Source of the DNA: an uncultured Pseudomonas sp.
GTDB lineage: Bacteria; Pseudomonadota; Gammaproteobacteria; Pseudomonadales; Pseudomonadaceae
Reading direction: 5' to 3'
NCBI RefSeq assembly: GCF_946885955.1
Contig: NZ_CAMPHI010000002.1
Span: forward strand, 62,001-126,000
Length of the DNA stretch: 64,000 nucleotides
Each line of letters opens with the position of its first letter. Positions within the stretch are counted from its first letter, which is position 1. Both the position numbers and the translations under genes were made by a program. The notes below the pieces were generated by a model that was not told the origin of the DNA, did no database searches, and saw nothing but the letters and a program-made list of their open reading frames with translations. Below are positions 62,811 to 64,000 of the stretch, in pieces.

Positions 62811-63653
62811 TCAGCCCTTGAGCGCGCCGGTGGTGAGGCCGGAGACGATGCGCCGCTGGAACACCAGCACCAGCAGCACCAGGGGCACGGTGACCATCAC
62901 CGAGGCGGCCATCAGCAGGCCCCAGGGCAGCTCGTGCTGGCTGCCGCCGGAGATCAGCGCGATGGCCACCGGCACCGTGCGTTGGGCGTCGGTCAGGGTG
63001 AAGGTCAGGGCGAAGAGGAATTCGTTCCAGGCGGCGATAAACGCCAGCAGGCCGGTGGTCACCAGCGCCGGCCAGAGCAGTGGCAGCAGCACCCGGGTCA
63101 GCGCTACCCAGGGCGATGCGCCGTCCATGATCGCCGCCTCCTCCAGCTCGCCGGGCAGTTGGCCGATAAAGGTGGTCAGCACCCAGACGGTGAACGGCAG
63201 GGTGAAGATGGTGTAGCTGAGGATCAGCGCCCAGGCGCTGTTGTACAGGCCGAGGGCGCGGATCACCTCGAACAGCCCGGAGAGCACCGCGACCTGGGGG
63301 AACATCGACACGCCCAGCACCAGCAACAGCACTGTGGCGCGGCCGCGAAACTTGACCCGGCCCAGGGCGTAGGCGGCGGTCAGGCTGAGGAACAGCGCCA
63401 GCGCCACCACGCAGAACGCGACGAACACCGAGTTGCCGATGGCTTGCAGGAACGACGCCTGCTGCAACACCGCGGCGTAGTTTGAAAAGTCCGGCTTATC
63501 GATCCAGTAGCTCACCTGGAACAAGGCGCTGGATGGCTTCAGCGAGGTCAATACGGCGTAGTAGAACGGGAATACCGCATACAACAGCAGGATGCCGATC
63601 GCGCCGCCGAAGCCCAGGCGCAGCAGTGCTTTTTTCAGTAGGCGCAGGTTCAT
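62811..63653 (-). CDS. Sugar ABC transporter permease (MalG type)
   Basis: A 280-residue inner-membrane protein with about six transmembrane segments. The coupling-helix EAA motif appears as EEAAIMDGASPWVALTRVLLPL (given here as EEAAIMDGAS ... RVLLPL). It forms a heterodimeric channel with the next permease. It starts by TGATG overlap with the upstream permease and is 25 bp before the ATPase. Standard MalG-type length. Confidence 0.95.
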   Translation of the reverse strand: MNLRLLKKALLRLGFGGAIGILLLYAVFPFYYAVLTSLKPSSALFQVSYWIDKPDFSNYAAVLQQASFLQAIGNSVFVAFCVVALALFLSLTAAYALGRVKFRGRATVLLLVLGVSMFPQVAVLSGLFEVIRALGLYNSAWALILSYTIFTLPFTVWVLTTFIGQLPGELEEAAIMDGASPWVALTRVLLPLLWPALVTTGLLAFIAAWNEFLFALTFTLTDAQRTVPVAIALISGGSQHELPWGLLMAASVMVTVPLVLLVLVFQRRIVSGLTTGALKG

Positions 63654-64000
63654 CAGCGCACCTCCATTTGCCGGCGGCCGAGGTAGAGGTAGAGCACGGC
63701 GATCACCGCGACTATCAGGAACAACAGGGTCGAGGCGGCGCTGCCGTAGCCGACGTCCTGGAACTCCACCAATTGCTGGCGGGCGTAGATCGACATGCTC
63801 ATGGTCGATGACGAGTTCGAGGTCAGCACATAGATGACGTCGAACACCCGCAGCGCGTCGAGGATGCGGAAGATCGCCGCCACCAGCAGCGCCGGCATCA
63901 GCAGCGGCAGGGTGACCCGCCAGAACACCTTGAGCGGATGAACGCCGTCGACCCGGGCCGCCTCGTAGCAGTCGCCCGGCAGCATCTGCAAGGCGGCCAG
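63653..64000 (-). CDS. Sugar ABC transporter permease (MalF type), C-terminal part
   Basis: The frame stays open to the window edge; about 115 C-terminal residues are seen. It has the EAA motif (YEAARVDGVHPLKVFWRV, split with TLPLL after) and two to three transmembrane segments. It is the first permease of the operon visible here and overlaps the MalG-type gene. Its 5' end and the substrate-binding gene lie beyond 64000. Confidence 0.93.
   Translation of the reverse strand: MAALQMLPGDCYEAARVDGVHPLKVFWRVTLPLLMPALLVAAIFRILDALRVFDVIYVLTSNSSSTMSMSIYARQQLVEFQDVGYGSAASTLLFLIVAVIAVLYLYLGRRQMEVR

Overview
The window is GC-rich, gene-dense proteobacterial chromosome that I assign to Pseudomonas. It starts inside gyrB, so it probably lies a few kilobases from oriC. 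The order that follows matches, from memory, the PA0004-PA0069 arm of P. aeruginosa: plsC-type acyltransferase, gmhB, glyS-glyQ, tag, lpxL-like, PilZ, trkA-rsmB-fmt-def, LysM, dprA, tsaC, qor, hemF, aroE, a choline-sulfate cluster, plcB, trpBA/trpI, dodecin, prlC-yheV and the PA0069-type radical SAM gene. The abundant intergenic palindromes suggest a non-aeruginosa species. I saw no rRNA, tRNA, CRISPR array, transposase or integrase.

Layout. 1-1.2 kb: gyrB 3' end and terminator. 1.4-4.1 kb: accessory block with a metallophosphoesterase and an AbiEi/AbiEii type IV toxin-antitoxin pair. 4.1-9.8 kb (minus strand): six tightly coupled membrane-lipid genes resembling an enlarged E. coli ynbABCD operon. 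10-27.6 kb: core genes for envelope, translation, potassium uptake, DNA uptake, haem and shikimate. 27.6-32.8 kb: choline-O-sulfate utilisation (LysR regulator, choline sulfatase, choline-type binding protein, SulP permease). 32.9-36.9 kb: pbpG-like endopeptidase, then plcB with a parvulin-type foldase and a coiled-coil inner-membrane protein.

36.9-42.9 kb (minus strand): a type VI secretion module of VgrG, a phospholipase D effector (Tle5/PldB type), an AT-rich periplasmic Sel1 immunity protein and a small membrane protein. Two 75-bp direct repeats bracket it. The left copy is the 3' end of the gene next to plcB and the right copy is a broken fragment beyond vgrG. With plcB alongside, two unrelated phospholipases sit next to each other.

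43.2-58.9 kb: trpBA/trpI, small stress and redox genes, lipoproteins, carbonic anhydrases, prlC-yheV, an SDR and a radical SAM gene preceded by a LexA-box match. Several families of palindromic repeats crowd the intergenic spaces here. 59-64 kb (minus strand): a sugar locus with a LacI regulator, a GH32 sucrose hydrolase, an ABC ATPase and two permeases, the last cut by the window edge. It has no PTS gene, so sucrose is probably imported unphosphorylated and then cleaved.
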